DNA of 64,000 nucleotides from Pollenia angustigena. Its lineage: Eukaryota > Arthropoda > Insecta > Diptera > Polleniidae. This document shows positions 11,180 to 23,809 of this stretch, in pieces. The first letter of the stretch is position 1. The number at the start of each line of letters is the position of its first letter. Location: positions 227,345,127 to 227,409,126 of the forward strand of contig OV884056.1 of assembly GCA_930367215.1 (NCBI GenBank), given 5' to 3'. Position numbers and translations under genes: made by a program. A model generated the notes under the pieces. The model had not been told where the DNA came from and made no database searches. It saw nothing but the letters and a program-made list of their open reading frames with translations.

Positions 11180-12285
11180 CACACAGAAAACAAATTGGTT
11201 GGGAAACGGTTGCAGTAATAAAATATTGATCAAGTAACATAATTTATTATTGCAATTATTAAAAATGTATAGTTCTAACTGATTTTTAGTTCTCTTGATT
11301 ATAAAAATGATGTTCCAACTGAAATATGATTCCTTCAATTCTTTTATTAGTTATTAAGTTATTAATTATTGATTGTTGGAATAGATTCAATTCGAGTACA
11401 ACAAATGAAAATATAATTATTCGGAATTCACAACCAAAAAATAGTTAAAAGCCCCAATTACTTACTAAATTTTCTGTCAAAACATTTGATAGATTAAAAT
11501 AAAATTTGAATTTTATATTTAAAAAATATATTTGCGGTCAAAAATGGAAAATGTGAAAAACTTAATAAATAGGGGTAAGTAATTTACGTATTCTTATAGG
11601 TATGAACATATACACGTACATAGATATGTATGTATGAATGTATGTATTATTTTGTATACCCTGCAAATTTAATTGGACTTTTTGATCCATTTTGATCCTG
11701 GACTGGTCCAATGTACTGCAAGTATGGACCATGCCATTATTAAAAAGAGTTTGCAATGAAACGACATGTCTTCGTTTTTTAACGACATGTTTTCGTTTGG
11801 AAACGATTTCAAAGCTAATCCTCTGGAGTATACCATGGAGTAGTTTTAAGACTTCCCCTTTGTAATGCAAGCTGGGTTATATGCCCTAGGACATCGTACT
11901 CTAAAATAACCCATTTTTTCCATTCATTGAGATTACCTTTGGACAAGTCCTTGCCCCTTATGGGCTACATTTGACCGGTTAAAAAAAATATATTGATAAC
12001 GACAATCAAATCTCTTGTTATGAACACCAATTATGTGTTAAATCAGTTGCACCTATCATTTATTCGGGTATAAGTACAATTTTGTTTTTAATAATCATAC
12101 TATCAACTAACAATATCTGTTGTTATGACTGATAGTGTACTAAAATTCAAATGTTGCTATCAAACCTATTATGCTAAGCAACGAAATTTTCAGTAATTGG
12201 AACCGAATTGTGTGATAGTACATGCAACCGACGAAATTCGATTGGCGCCAAATTCGGATGTGATCACGAATCTGTTTTCTCTGTG
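11180..12285. mobile_element. TA-flanked inverted-repeat element (CACAGAGAAAAC ends)
   Basis: The left end reads CACACAGAAAACA and the right end is the reverse complement of CACAGAGAAAACA. Both are flanked by TA (11178-11179 and 12286-12287), as for Tc1/mariner-type insertion. The same style of terminus closes the elements at 35241-36035 and 30438-31867. The segment 11659-11964 inside is a copy of another repeat family. Confidence 0.6.
11659..11964 (+). repeat. dispersed MITE family C, copy 1 (others at 47518 and 50033)
   Basis: It starts TA-CCCTGCAAAT and shares with 50033-50373 (reverse orientation) the order GGACTGGTCC, 'accatgccattattaaaaa', 'acgacatgtcttcgttttt' and 'gtataccatggagtagttttaa'. 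The right boundary is approximate. It is nested within the element at 11180-12285. Confidence 0.65.
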
Positions 12286-12289
12286 TAAC

Positions 12290-14142
12290 AATATTTTTGC
12301 TTACCACTGATAACTGTTAATGTTTCAAAATAACAATAAGATTTTCCTCTTTTCCCGAAGGAACAGGCTTTAGTGAAAAAACAACCATATCATTTAAAAA
12401 GTCGAAATATTATGGCTACACGTTTAAACAAATATGGTTTAAACAAATTTTCTTTGTTTAAACCATATTTAGTATAAATCTTTCCGTTTATTATTAACCA
12501 TAAAATGTTCATACTATTGTTGTAGTTTCTTAATAGAGTACTATTTTAACCATTATATTGTTGCAGGTTACAACAATAAGGTCAAAATAAACATAATATA
12601 TTTAAAAAGATTTCGTTAAAAATAGTTTTGTTGGGACTGACCATATCTCTACGTGACGGTCATACGGGTTGCTGAGTAAATAATTATGAAATTATTAAAA
12701 ATTTTATCACACTCTCAAAAGCTTATACTATCAAAAAAAAAAAAATACGATGTTCTTTACATTCCAATTTAAAGATAAGATAAATGTTTTGTTAACTGAG
12801 AAGGCAAGCTTTAGCAAGACATATCGCGTGCGTCATAAATCAAAAAATACTATCTGTAAGTAGAACCTATAAAGCTTCTGATCCAAAATATCTTTCTAAC
12901 ATATATCGCACTGTTTCCTCTAAAGTTTGTTAACTCAAAATTTATAAATTTTCAGTAGAGACAAAAAACTGTTTTCTTTTTATATGTTCTCTTATACTAC
13001 AAAGGGGAATACAATTGTATTTATTTTGGCAAAATACTAAAGAATTGTACATCAATTTCTTACAAAAAGTGAACATTGAAAAATGTTGAGTTGACTCTTT
13101 TTAGAGGAACCAGTGCGATATGTATACTCAATATAATTTTTTTCTGAGGAACTATCTTAACTTCATGATTGTTTTAATTATAAAAAGCGCATAATAACAA
13201 GTTAAAAAGAACAAATTTTCATCACAAACTAGATTAAAAAAATTATTTTTAATAATAACCTCAATCAATATGTTGCGCACATTTCTGCATTCTCTTTTTG
13301 AGGTATAAAGTCTGTGTCAGATGCAACTTCTTTGCTTTGCGTGACGTTTCTTACTTAGACAGAAAAGCGTAAAGCAAAAGGTGTATGGCACCATAAAAAC
13401 TCTAAGAACGCTCACGCATTGCTGGTTAAAAAAAAAAAAAAATTATACTAGATTGTCAAAGCGCGAAAAAAGACGAGAGGTCCCTAACATTTAGCTTCGC
13501 ACTGCGTTAAAAGTACTTTATGTGACATGTTTCGATTAGTATGAATATTTTGTCTTAGATGCTAAAGCGAATCTCTAACGCAACGCGAGGCAAAATTTTT
13601 ATCAGACATGGCCTGACCAGAGAAAACCAATGGGTATAAAAAAATTAAAGTACTCTAGCACATATCGACAATTTGCAATACGTGTGCGTACTCGTATCTG
13701 TTTGTATGTTATCATACTTATTGTGTTTCATACTCGCACATATTCAGACACACCCATAGTTATAGCATTGAATTCAAAAAATTTTTTTTTTTTTGTTAAA
13801 TTTTTTCATAAATGTTGCCAAATTATTGAATCACAAATAAATACGTTTTTTCAAAATCGTTTGAGTACAATTCAACAAAATTTTATTGAAAAACGATTGT
13901 TGACTTTAAAAAAAATTCTGTAATATAAAGATTTGCGTTCTTATTTAAGAAAATCTAAAAAAAATGACTAAATGGATGCAAATTAAAATGCGTCGTGTTA
14001 TTTTAATCGTTCTTAATAAAAACAGGAAAAGTTACCGTAATCCAAAAAAAAAAATCGAATATTCATATTGCCAGTTATATTATGAGTTTGAGTTGTTTAT
14101 CTGTTGCCAGTTGCAGTTTTACGACGTTATAAAATGGTTTAA
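12290..14142. other. AT-rich, no gene; small inverted repeats only
   Basis: A short palindrome built on GTTTAAACAAA...TTTGTTTAAAC lies near 12422-12472, and 12605-12655 resembles the right half of the MITE at 27416-27574. Nothing else could be supported. Confidence 0.45.
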
Positions 14143-14256
14143 AATTTAATTGCTGAAGTCAATCAGTATGCCAACGAAAATGTTAGCCTTAAAGAAGATT
14201 TCGACATCATGCTATGGTGGAAAAACAACTCCACAAGGTATCCACGGTTGTCTTAA
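14143..14256 (+). pseudogene. hAT transposase C-terminal fragment
   Basis: The frame 14143-14256 (stop TAA 14254-14256) contains EDFDIMLWWKNNSTRYPRLS, preceded by VNQYANENVSLK. The W-W-K-x-x-x-x-R-Y/F-P block is the conserved hAT dimerisation motif at the C-terminus of transposases. The usual remainder (L-x-x-L-A-R-x-x-L) is cut off by the stop, and nothing upstream continues the protein, so only about 35 residues survive. The 388-bp tandem array begins six bases after the stop. Whether the array grew from the 3' part of this hAT element is unproven, but the contact is direct. Confidence 0.7.
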
Positions 14257-14380
14257 TAAGAATCAAGAATTATAAACATGTTTTTTTTTTCATTTTTCGA
14301 ATTTATTCTATGAGTTAAATTTCAGTTATGTATTTTGTAAAGCTTTTTTGTCATAGTTCTATTCCTTTAATTTTTCAGAA

Positions 14381-14569
14381 ATGACTTTATACACTACCAG
14401 ACTATTATATTGTATTTTCTTTTTACATTTTACCTTAGCCTTCCTTTGGAAAGCAATGAGGTATATTGAATGTTCAGAAAAATTTACAATTATTAGACAC
14501 CAGCAGAATGTAATGCATTTTCTGGCCCGCTACGGCCTTCGTCAGCATTCTTTGTGTCTCACTGGATAG
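14381..14569 (+). other. 62-codon frame of a type A satellite unit (representative)
   Basis: The same 62-residue frame is intact in eight units: 14381-14569 and 14775-14963 on the plus strand, and 17742-17930, 18518-18706, 18906-19094, 19294-19482, 19682-19870 and 20070-20258 on the minus strand. It starts MTLYTTRLLYCIFFLHFTLA, which would give one hydrophobic segment, and ends RQHSLCLTG. Two copies differ by one residue (Tyr10 to His or Asn). The ATG is preceded by a pyrimidine-rich tract ending in CAG (TTCCTTTAATTTTTCAG), which resembles a 3' splice site. Nine units (all type B plus 20474) carry one or two stops, so I do not call this a gene. No family was recognised. Confidence 0.3.
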
Positions 14570-14964
14570 TGTTACTTTATAAATTGAATGTATTTTACTC
14601 AACTATTTTAACAATTAGAAATTGGGAATTATTTCCTTGTGAAGGTTACTTTATATTATTATAAACATTTTTTTTTTTTTTTTTCATTTTTCGAATTTAT
14701 TCTATGAGTTAAATGTCAGTTATGTATTTTGTAAAGCTTTTTTGTCATAGTTCTATTCCTTTAATTTTACAGAAATGACTTTATACACTACCAGACTATT
14801 ATATTGTATTTTCTTTTTACATTTTACCTTAGCCTTCCTTTGGAAAGCAATGAGGTATATTGAATGTTCAGAAAAATTTACAATTATTAGACACCAGCAG
14901 AATGTAATGCATTTTCTGGCCCGCTACGGCCTTCGTCAGCATTCTTTGTGTCTCACTGGATAGT

Positions 14965-15025
14965 GTTACTTTATAAATTGAATGTATTTTACTCAACTAT
15001 TTTAACAATTCAATTTATAAAGTAA
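14965..15025. repeat. head-to-head inversion junction of the satellite
   Basis: The forward unit reads into GTGTTACTTTATAAATTG. After a spacer of about 30 bases (AATGTATTTT...AACAATT) the complementary CAATTTATAAAGTAACAC begins at 15010. On either side, about 700 bases are inverted copies of each other. The left arm is type A and the right arm type B. Confidence 0.9.
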
Positions 15026-18000
15026 CACTATCCAGTGAGACACAAAGAATGCTGACGAAGGCCGTAGCGGGCCAGAAAATGCATTACATTCTGCTGGTGT
15101 CTAATAATTGTAAATTTTTCTGAACATTCAATATACCTCATTGCTTTCCAAAGGAAGGCTTAGGTAAAATGTTAAAAGAAAATACAATATAATAGTCTGG
15201 TAGTGTATAAAGTCATTTCTGAAAAATTAAAGGAATAGAACTATGACAAAAAAGCTTTACAAAATACATAACTGAAATTTAACTCATAGAATAAATTCGA
15301 AAAATGAAAAAAAAAAATGTTTATAATAATATAAAGTAACCTTCACAAGGAAATAATTCCCAATTTCTAATTGTTAAAATAGTTGAGTAAAATACATTCA
15401 ATTTATAAAGTAACACAATCCAGTGAGACACAAAGAATGCTGACGAAGGCCGTAGCGGGCCAGAAAATGCATTACATTCTGCTGGTGTCTAATAATTGTA
15501 AATTTTTCTGAACATTCAATATACCTCATTGCTTTCCAAAGGAAGGCTTAGGTAAAATGTTAAAAGAAAATACAATATAATAGTCTGGTAGTGTATAAAG
15601 TCATTTCTGAAAAATTAAAGGAATAGAACTATGACAAAAAAGCTTTACAAAATACATAACTGAAATTTAACTCATAGAATAAATTCGAAAAATGAAAAAA
15701 AAAAATGTTTATAATAATATAAAGTAACCTTCACAAGGAAATAATTCCCAATTTCTAATTGTTAAAATAGTTGAGTAAAATACATTCAATTTATAAAGTA
15801 ACACTATCCAGTGAGACACAAAGAATGCTGACGAAGGCCGTAGCGGGCCAGAAAATGCATTACATTCTGCTGGTGTCTAATAATTGTAAATTTTTCTGAA
15901 CATTCAATATACCTCATTGCTTTCCAAAGGAAGGCTTAGGTAAAATGTTAAAAGAAAATACAATATAATAGTCTGGTAGTGTATAAAGTCATTTCTGAAA
16001 AATTAAAGGAATAGAACTATGACAAAAAAGCTTTACAAAATACATAACTGAAATTTAACTCATAGAATAAATTCGAAAAATGAAAAAAAAAAATGTTTAT
16101 AATAATATAAAGTAACCTTCACAAGGAAATAATTCCCAATTTCTAATTGTTAAAATAGTTGAGTAAAATACATTCAATTTATAAAGTAACACTATCCAGT
16201 GAGACACAAAGAATGCTGACGAAGGGCGTAGCGGGCCAGAAAATGCATTACATTCTGCTGGTGTCTAATAATTGTAAATTTTTCTGAACATTCAATATAC
16301 CTCATTGCTTTCCAAAGGAAGGCTTAGGTAAAATGTTAAAAGAAAATACAATATAATAGTCTGGTAGTGTATAAAGTCATTTCTGAAAAATTAAAGGAAT
16401 AGAACTATGACAAAAAAGCTTTACAAAATACATAACTGAAATTTAACTCATAGAATAAATTCGAAAAATGAAAAAAAAAATGTTTATAATAATATAAAGT
16501 AACCATCACAAGGAAATAATTCCCAATTTCTTATTGTTAAAATAGTTGAGTAAAATACATTCAATTTATAAAGTAACACTATCCAGTGAGACACAAAGAA
16601 TGCTGACGAAGGCCGTAGCGGGCCAGAAAATGCATTACATTCTGCTGGTGTCTAATAATTGTAAATTTTTCTGAACATTCAATATACCTCATTGCTTTCC
16701 AAAGGAAGGCTTAGGTAAAATGTTAAAAGAAAATACAATATAATAGTCTGGTAGTGTATAAAGTCATTTCTGAAAAATTAAAGGAATAGAACTATGACAA
16801 AAAAGCTTTACAAAATACATAACTGAAATTTAACTCATAGAATAAATTCGAAAAATGAAAAAAAAAAATGTTTATAATAATATAAAGTAACCTTCACAAG
16901 GAAATAATTCCCAATTTCTAATTGTTAAAATAGTTGAGTAAAATACATTCAATTTATAAAGTAACACAATCCAGTGAGACACAAAGAATGCTGACGAAGG
17001 CCGTAGCGGGCCAGAAAATGCATTACATTCTGCTGGTGTCTAATAATTGTAAATTTTTCTGAACATTCAATATACCTCATTGCTTTCCAAAGGAAGGCTT
17101 AGGTAAAATGTTAAAAGAAAATACAATATAATAGTCTGGTAGTGTATAAAGTCATTTCTGAAAAATTAAAGGAATAGAACTATGACAAAAAAGCTTTACA
17201 AAATACATAACTGAAATTTAACTCATAGAATAAATTCGAAAAATGAAAAAAAAAAATGTTTATAATAATATAAAGTAACCTTCACAAGGAAATAATTCCC
17301 AATTTCTAATTGTTAAAATAGTTGAGTAAAAAACATTCAATTTATAAAGTAACACTATCCAGTAAGACACAAAGAATGCTGACGAAGGCCGTAGCGGGCC
17401 AGAAAATGCATTACATTCTGCTGGTGTCTAATAATTGTAAATTTTTCTGAACATTCAATATACCTCATTGCTTTCCAAAGGAAGGCTTAGGTAAAATGTT
17501 AAAAGAAAATACAATATAATAGTCTGGTAGTGTATAAAGTCATTTCTGAAAAATTAAAGGAATAGAACTATGACAAAAAAGCTTTACAAAATACATAACT
17601 GAAATTTAACTCATAGAATAAATTCGAAAAATGAAAAAAAAAATGTTTATAATAATATAAAGTAACCATCACAAGGAAATAATTCCCAATTTCTAATTGT
17701 TAAAATAGTTGAGTAAAATACATTCAATTTATAAAGTAGCACTATCCAGTGAGACACAAAGAATGCTGACGAAGGCCGTAGCGGGCCAGAAAATGCATTA
17801 CATTCTGCTGGTGTCTAATAATTGTAAATTTTTCTGAACATTCAATATACCTCATTGCTTTCCAAAGGAAGGCTAAGGTAAAATGTAAAAAGAAAATACA
17901 ATATAATAGTCTGGTAGTGTATAAAGTCATTTCTGAAAAATTAAAGGAATAGAACTATGACAAAAAAGCTTTACAAAATACATAACTGAAATTTAACTCA

Positions 18001-20807
18001 TAGAATAAATTCGAAAAATGAAAAAAAAAAATGTTTATAATAATATAAAGTAACCTTCACAAGGAAATAATTCCCAATTTCTAATTGTTAAAATAGTTGA
18101 GTAAAATACATTCAATTTATAAAGTAACACAATCCAGTGAGACACAAAGAATGCTGACGAAGGCCGTAGCGGGCCAGAAAATGCATTACATTCTGCTGGT
18201 GTCTAATAATTTTAAATTTTTCTGAACATTCAATATACCTCATTGCTTTCCAAAGGAAGGCTTAGGTAAAATGTTAAAAGAAAATACAATATAATAGTCT
18301 GGTAGTGTATAAAGTCATTTCTGAAAAATTAAAGGAATAGAACTATGACAAAAAAGCTTTACAAAATACATAACTGAAATTTAACTCATAGAATAAATTC
18401 GAAAAATGAAAAAAAAAAATGTTTATAATAATATAAAGTAACCATCACAAGGAAATAATTCCCAATTTCTAATTGTTAAAATAGTTGAGTAAAATACATT
18501 CAATTTATAAAGTAGCACTATCCAGTGAGACACAAAGAATGCTGACGAAGGCCGTAGCGGGCCAGAAAATGCATTACATTCTGCTGGTGTCTAATAATTG
18601 TAAATTTTTCTGAACATTCAATATACCTCATTGCTTTCCAAAGGAAGGCTAAGGTAAAATGTAAAAAGAAAATACAATGTAATAGTCTGGTAGTGTATAA
18701 AGTCATTTCTGAAAAATTAAAGGAATAGAACTATGACAAAAAAGCTTTACAAAATACATAACTGAAATTTAACTCATAGAATAAATTCGAAAAATGAAAA
18801 AAAAAAATGTTTATAATAATATAAAGTAACCTTCACAAGGAAATAATTCCCAATTTTTAATTGTTAAAATAGTTGAGTAAAATACATTCAATTTATAAAG
18901 TAGCACTATCCAGTGAGACACAAAGAATGCTGACGAAGGCCGTAGCGGGCCAGAAAATGCATTACATTCTGCTGGTGTCTAATAATTGTAAATTTTTCTG
19001 AACATTCAATATACCTCATTGCTTTCCAAAGGAAGGCTAAGGTAAAATGTAAAAAGAAAATACAATATAATAGTCTGGTAGTGTATAAAGTCATTTCTGA
19101 AAAATTAAAGGAATAGAACTATGACAAAAAAGCTTTACAAAATACATAACTGAAATTTAACTCATAGAATAAATTCGAAAAATGAAAAAAAAAAATGTTT
19201 ATAATAATATAAAGTAACCTTCACAAGGAAATAATTCCCAATTTCTAATTGTTAAAATAGTTGAGTAAAATACATTCAATTTATAAAGTAACACTATCCA
19301 GTGAGACACAAAGAATGCTGACGAAGGCCGTAGCGGGCCAGAAAATGCATTACATTCTGCTGGTGTCTAATAATTGTAAATTTTTCTGAACATTCAATAT
19401 ACCTCATTGCTTTCCAAAGGAAGGCTAAGGTAAAATGTAAAAAGAAAATACAATATAATAGTCTGGTAGTGTATAAAGTCATTTCTGAAAAATTAAAGGA
19501 ATAGAACTATGACAAAAAAGCTTTACAAAATACATAACTGAAATTTAACTCATAGAATAAATTCGAAAAATGAAAAAAAAAAATGTTTATAATAATATAA
19601 AGTAACCTTCACAAGGAAATAATTCCCAATTTTTAATTGTTAAAATAGTTGAGTAATATACATTCAATTTATAAAGTAACACTATCCAGTAAGACACAAA
19701 GAATGCTGACGAAGGCCGTAGCGGGCCAGAAAATGCATTACATTCTGCTGGTGTCTAATAATTGTAAATTTTTCTGAACATTCAATATACCTCATTGCTT
19801 TCCAAAGGAAGGCTAAGGTAAAATGTAAAAAGAAAATACAATTTAATAGTCTGGTAGTGTATAAAGTCATTTCTGAAAAATTAAAGGAATAGAACTATGA
19901 CAAAAAAGCTTTACAAAATACATAACTGAAATTTAACTCATAGAATAAATTCGAAAAATGAAAAAAAAAAATGTTTATAATAATATAAAGTAACCTTCAC
20001 AAGGAAATAATTCCCAATTTCTAATTGTTAAAATAGTTGAGTAAAATACATTCAATTTATAAAGTCACACTATCCAGTGAGACACAAAGAATGCTGACGA
20101 AGGCCGTAGCGGGCCAGAAAATGCATTACATTCTGCTGGTGTCTAATAATTGTAAATTTTTCTGAACATTCAATATACCTCATTGCTTTCCAAAGGAAGG
20201 CTAAGGTAAAATGTAAAAAGAAAATACAATATAATAGTCTGGTAGTGTATAAAGTCATTTCTGAAAAATTAAAGGAATAGAACTATGACAAAAAAGCTTT
20301 ACAAAATACATAACTGAAATTTAACTCATAGAATAAATTCGAAAAATGAAAAAAAAAAAAAAAATGTTTATAATAATATAAAGTAACCTTCACAAGGAAA
20401 TAATTCCCAATTTCTAATTGTTAAAATAGTTGAGTTAAATACATTCAATTTATAAAGTATCACTACCCAGTGTGACACAAAGAATGCTGACGAAGGCCGT
20501 AGCGGGCCAGAAAATGCATTACATTCTGCTGGTGTCTAATAATTGTAAATTTTTCTGAACATTCAATATACCTCATTGCTTTCCAAAGGAAGGCTTAGGT
20601 AAAATGTAAAAAGAAAATACAATATAATAGTCTGGTAGTGTATAAAGTCATTTCTGAAAAATTAAAGGAATAGAACTATGACAAAAAAGCTTTACAAAAT
20701 ACATAACTGAAATTTAACTCGTAGAATAAATTCGAAAAATGAAAAAAAAAAAAATGTTTATAATAATATAAAGTAACCTTCACAAGGAAATAATTCCCAA
20801 TTTCTAA

Positions 20808-21340
20808 GAAAAAAGAATTTTATGAAATTTCCTGCCTGCAGCGCAGCTTTAGATTAGGATTTCTCTTTAGCTGGAAACATAAAAAAAGAAACAGAAAAGA
20901 TCCCAAAATAGTTGATAGCCTTCTTTTTTAATTATTTTTATAAAAAACCTTTTTCGTAAAACAGATTATAATTTATTATAGCTTTAGAAGCATTATTTTA
21001 ATTTGATAGCAAATATTTATGGTTTAATATAACTTTAACATACATTTTTAGGTCGTGGCAACACTGCTTGCTTTAAAATAACCTTACAAAATGTTGAAGT
21101 TACTTGTCGATACTTACGATACATGCCTTTACTCATACGCATTCAAAGGATTACCCATAAGCATGCGTGTTTGTTCATACTCATACCGGTCGATATACAA
21201 ACTTATACATGCTCATACTTATTGGTAGTCATACCTGCCTGTACTCGTGCTCGTTGGCGTATGAATAGGTTATAAGTATTAAAAATATAATTTTTTGGCT
21301 TTCTTGGGCCTGACCACTATTTGGTTTACAGTTTGATGTT
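20808..21340. other. AT-rich flank, nothing recognised
   Basis: Unique-looking sequence lies between the satellite and a SINE. No open frame or terminal repeat could be supported. Confidence 0.4.
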
Positions 21341-21374
21341 TGACTTTTGACTACCAGCCGTCGTCAATGGCGGT

Positions 21375-21570
21375 GAGTGTTAAACGGCAAACCCCTCTGA
21401 AGAGCTAGTGTGGTTACTTCTACCTGGGTTTGATTCCCAGGTAAGTCAAGAATGAAAAATTATCAATAAATTATTATTAATTTAATGTTTTAAAATTCCT
21501 TTGTTCATAAAAATAATTTAATGAAATTTAGCTTGATTAAAAACATTAAAATTTGGATTAAAAACCATGA
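21375..21570 (+). mobile_element. tRNA-derived SINE (family S1)
   Basis: A tRNA-like head contains an A-box-like stretch (agctagtgtgg, 21401-21411) and a strong B-box GGTTTGATTCCC (21428-21439). The body then reads 'caagaatgaaaaattatcaa', 'aaaattcctttgttcataa' and ends 'ttggattaaaaacc'. The same body in the same order forms both arms of the palindrome at 34329-34740, which defines a family of related but different heads. No poly(A) tail is seen. Confidence 0.65.
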
Positions 21571-22311
21571 ACAGTTCAATAAAATAACCACATACCAATT
21601 ACTATTGAGGTAAATGAGCAAAATGTGTAGAGGTTTAAGTAATTTTTATAAAAATATCAAATGTAGATATGTATATCCTTTGTTTCTATATTTACAATTT
21701 TGATAAGTAATTTATAAAATGTGTACTCAATTCAATTAAATTTTTCATTAAGATTTAATTTTTAAATTTGCCTAAATATGTATTCCTAAGGCAATTCACA
21801 CAGTGTTCTAACGTGTCATATTGTTTGTATTTGATATAATTTTAATACTGTTATAAAAATATTATTTTATTTTCGTAATAAAATATTATATGACAATACA
21901 ACTTTGTAACCTATGTACATATTTTCAGTGTGTTTTTTGTCAGCAGTTTTTTGTTCACAAATTTTATTCATTATTTTACTATTTACATATTTATTAACGT
22001 ATTAAAAAAATATATATATATATATTTTTTTGTTATTTAATTTTGACGTCTATGCTTATTTATCATATTATAATAAAACAAGCTGTCACAACAGTGCTAA
22101 TTAAGCCAAAATAGTATTTAGCACTTAAAAAACTTCGTGAACTAATTTTAATTTCTATTTAAAGAATGGTGCTTTTTAAATTATGTAAAATAAAATTGTT
22201 TTCCTTCTACTCAATAATATTGACTAGTGAAAAACACATTTTTGCGAACTTAACAGATTTTTGTAAAAATTGTTTTAATGTGATCGAGCAAAAAAAAAAT
22301 TAGTTGAATTA

Positions 22312-22510
22312 GGCCCGTTTTCACAACTTACCGATAGCTAAAAGTAAGATTTTATCGGCCATATAAAAAGCGTTACATTATTACAACTTTACTTTAACCT
22401 ACCAGGTAGGATTAACCTTAAAGGTTAAAGTAAAGTTTTAATGATAGAACACTTTTCATAAGGCCATTTAAAGTCAACTTTAAGCTATCGGTAAGTTGTG
22501 AAAACGGGCC
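22312..22510. mobile_element. PIF/Harbinger-type MITE, 199 bp
   Basis: The terminal inverted repeats GGCCCGTTTTCACAACTTAC... are perfect for 27 bases, continue imperfectly, and are flanked by TTA on both sides (22309-22311, 22511-22513). The trinucleotide TTA duplication with a GGCCC-type end is characteristic of Tourist-like MITEs. Short palindromes of TTAACC/GGTTAA fill the centre. Confidence 0.9.
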
Positions 22511-22754
22511 TTAAACTATTTAATTTAATACTGAAGAAATTTCTCAAACCAATAAAACTTATTTTAAAGACAAATATTAGTTTAATTTGTGAAAAATAAT
22601 ATTACTTAATTTAAAAGAAAAAATCGAAAACATTTTTAATTTTACCTAATTGACATGTTTTTGCGAATTTAAAAAATATTTATTAAATTAAAACTTTTTA
22701 TTGATTTGAGTAATTAAACGTATTATGTATTTTATTTATGCTGCATCATTTGTA

Positions 22755-22945
22755 TAACGTTAATGCAATGGAGTCTCTCATCCCCGGACAACGAAGGGGT
22801 CATTGAAATGTATTCCTTAAAAGGAATGTGGCATTAACTGAACTCAATGTTTTCCTAAAGAACGCTGCCGGGACCAGGGAACAATGTCCGTTAAAAGGGT
22901 GGCCGCTTAAGGAAGGTGTCCTTTAAGGGAAATTGTTCTATTTTA
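22755..22945. other. GC-richer segment with repeated TGTCC-TTAA words
   Basis: About 190 bases stand out from the AT-rich surroundings. They contain reiterated words such as TGTCCGTTAAAAGGG, CCGCTTAAGG and TGTCCTTTAAGGGA. There is no frame and no flanking inverted repeats. It is probably the relic of a repeat I do not recognise. Confidence 0.35.
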
Positions 22946-23169
22946 CTCGCTGTTTTTTTAGTTATCAGATTTCTTACTATAATATCATTCGCAGTGTCAA
23001 CCAAGTCAACATTTCATATCGTCGAGTGAAGCATAGCGTATGTAAACTTGGACCTTTTTAATCGATTATAATAATTAAGTACCAAAGCTGAGTAGGGGTG
23101 GGATATAAACTGAGTACGGTACTAATGCGATAGCGGCTGAAAATAGTTTTGTTGGTGATTTTTCTTATT

Positions 23170-23500
23170 AGGCCTGCTTTACCTAAATATGCCAAACTGT
23201 ACAAGAATTGTCAGAACAAATCCAAACTTAATTATTGACTTAACAATTGGCAATAATAACTTTTACGAAGCTACTATGTCATGACAAAATTGTGCATTGG
23301 TAGGTCCAAAATTAACCATAGGTCCAATATAAACCCCTATCCTAAAATCTCATTAAGATGAAGATATTTTGTTTAGGCGGGTTCATGATTGCCCATGGGT
23401 TCCAAATATGGTACACTAGCAAAAATTGTTTTTATATGCTGTGGTGTGGGGTATTATAAGGTCGGGCTCGACCGACTATATTTTCATACTTGTTTTATAT
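23170..23500 (+). repeat. mini-me/Helentron-like 3' portion
   Basis: It runs through 'gctactatgtcatgacaaaa', 'ggtaggtccaaaattaacc' and 'gattgcccatgggttccaaa' to a terminal hairpin GGTCGGGCTCGACCGAC and tail ACTTGTTTT. Parallel copies are found at 48380-48515 and 50870-51185. Confidence 0.6.
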
Positions 23501-23809
23501 GATTTAGGGCAAATTTTACCAAGTTCAGTTTAAACTAACTTTTACTTCAACTTCCAGTTAACAATATGTTTTTTACAGTTATAACTAATAGTTAATTATA
23601 ACTGAGCATGGCGAAATTGACCGTTAATAGCATTTAAAATATTGATGTGCCAATTTGGATACAATGGCAACATTCGTGTATACAAAATACTAGAATTCTA
23701 TATACAGACAATAATAACAAAATAATACATTAAATCGTTCTAGAGTATTAGCAGGACTTGTTGTCCTGATAATAATAAAAAGCTTTTCACTATTTGTGAC
23801 CTTTTGCAG

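Larger units (their letters stand above)
14262..20807. repeat. satellite array of about 388-bp units, 2 forward + 15 inverted
   Basis: Seventeen units were counted. A landmark (gacacaaagaatgctgacg, minus orientation) recurs at 15039, 15427, 15815, 16203, 16590, 16978, 17366, 17753, 18141, 18529, 18917, 19305, 19693, 20081 and 20474, so spacing is 387-388 except for the last (393). Two head units (14262 to about 14980) run the other way. Units are nearly identical, differing by A-run length and a few substitutions. Each holds an imperfect hairpin of about 64 bases (GACAC...AGAATG pairing with CATTCTTTGTGTC, with GGCC...GGCC inside). Type A units keep a 62-codon frame; type B units have two stops in it. 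Array edges pass abruptly into unrelated AT-rich DNA. Confidence 0.95.

Noticed and set aside
10951..11229. 92-codon open frame
   Set aside because: It has no recognisable motif and ends inside the left end of a TA-flanked element.
14381..20258. Multicopy 62-residue peptide gene family
   Set aside because: Half of the units have stops in the frame and the intact ones show no sign of selection by eye. Kept as an observation, not a gene.
14262..20807. CRISPR-like array
   Set aside because: Units are 388 bases long with no unique spacers, in a eukaryotic context. It is a satellite.
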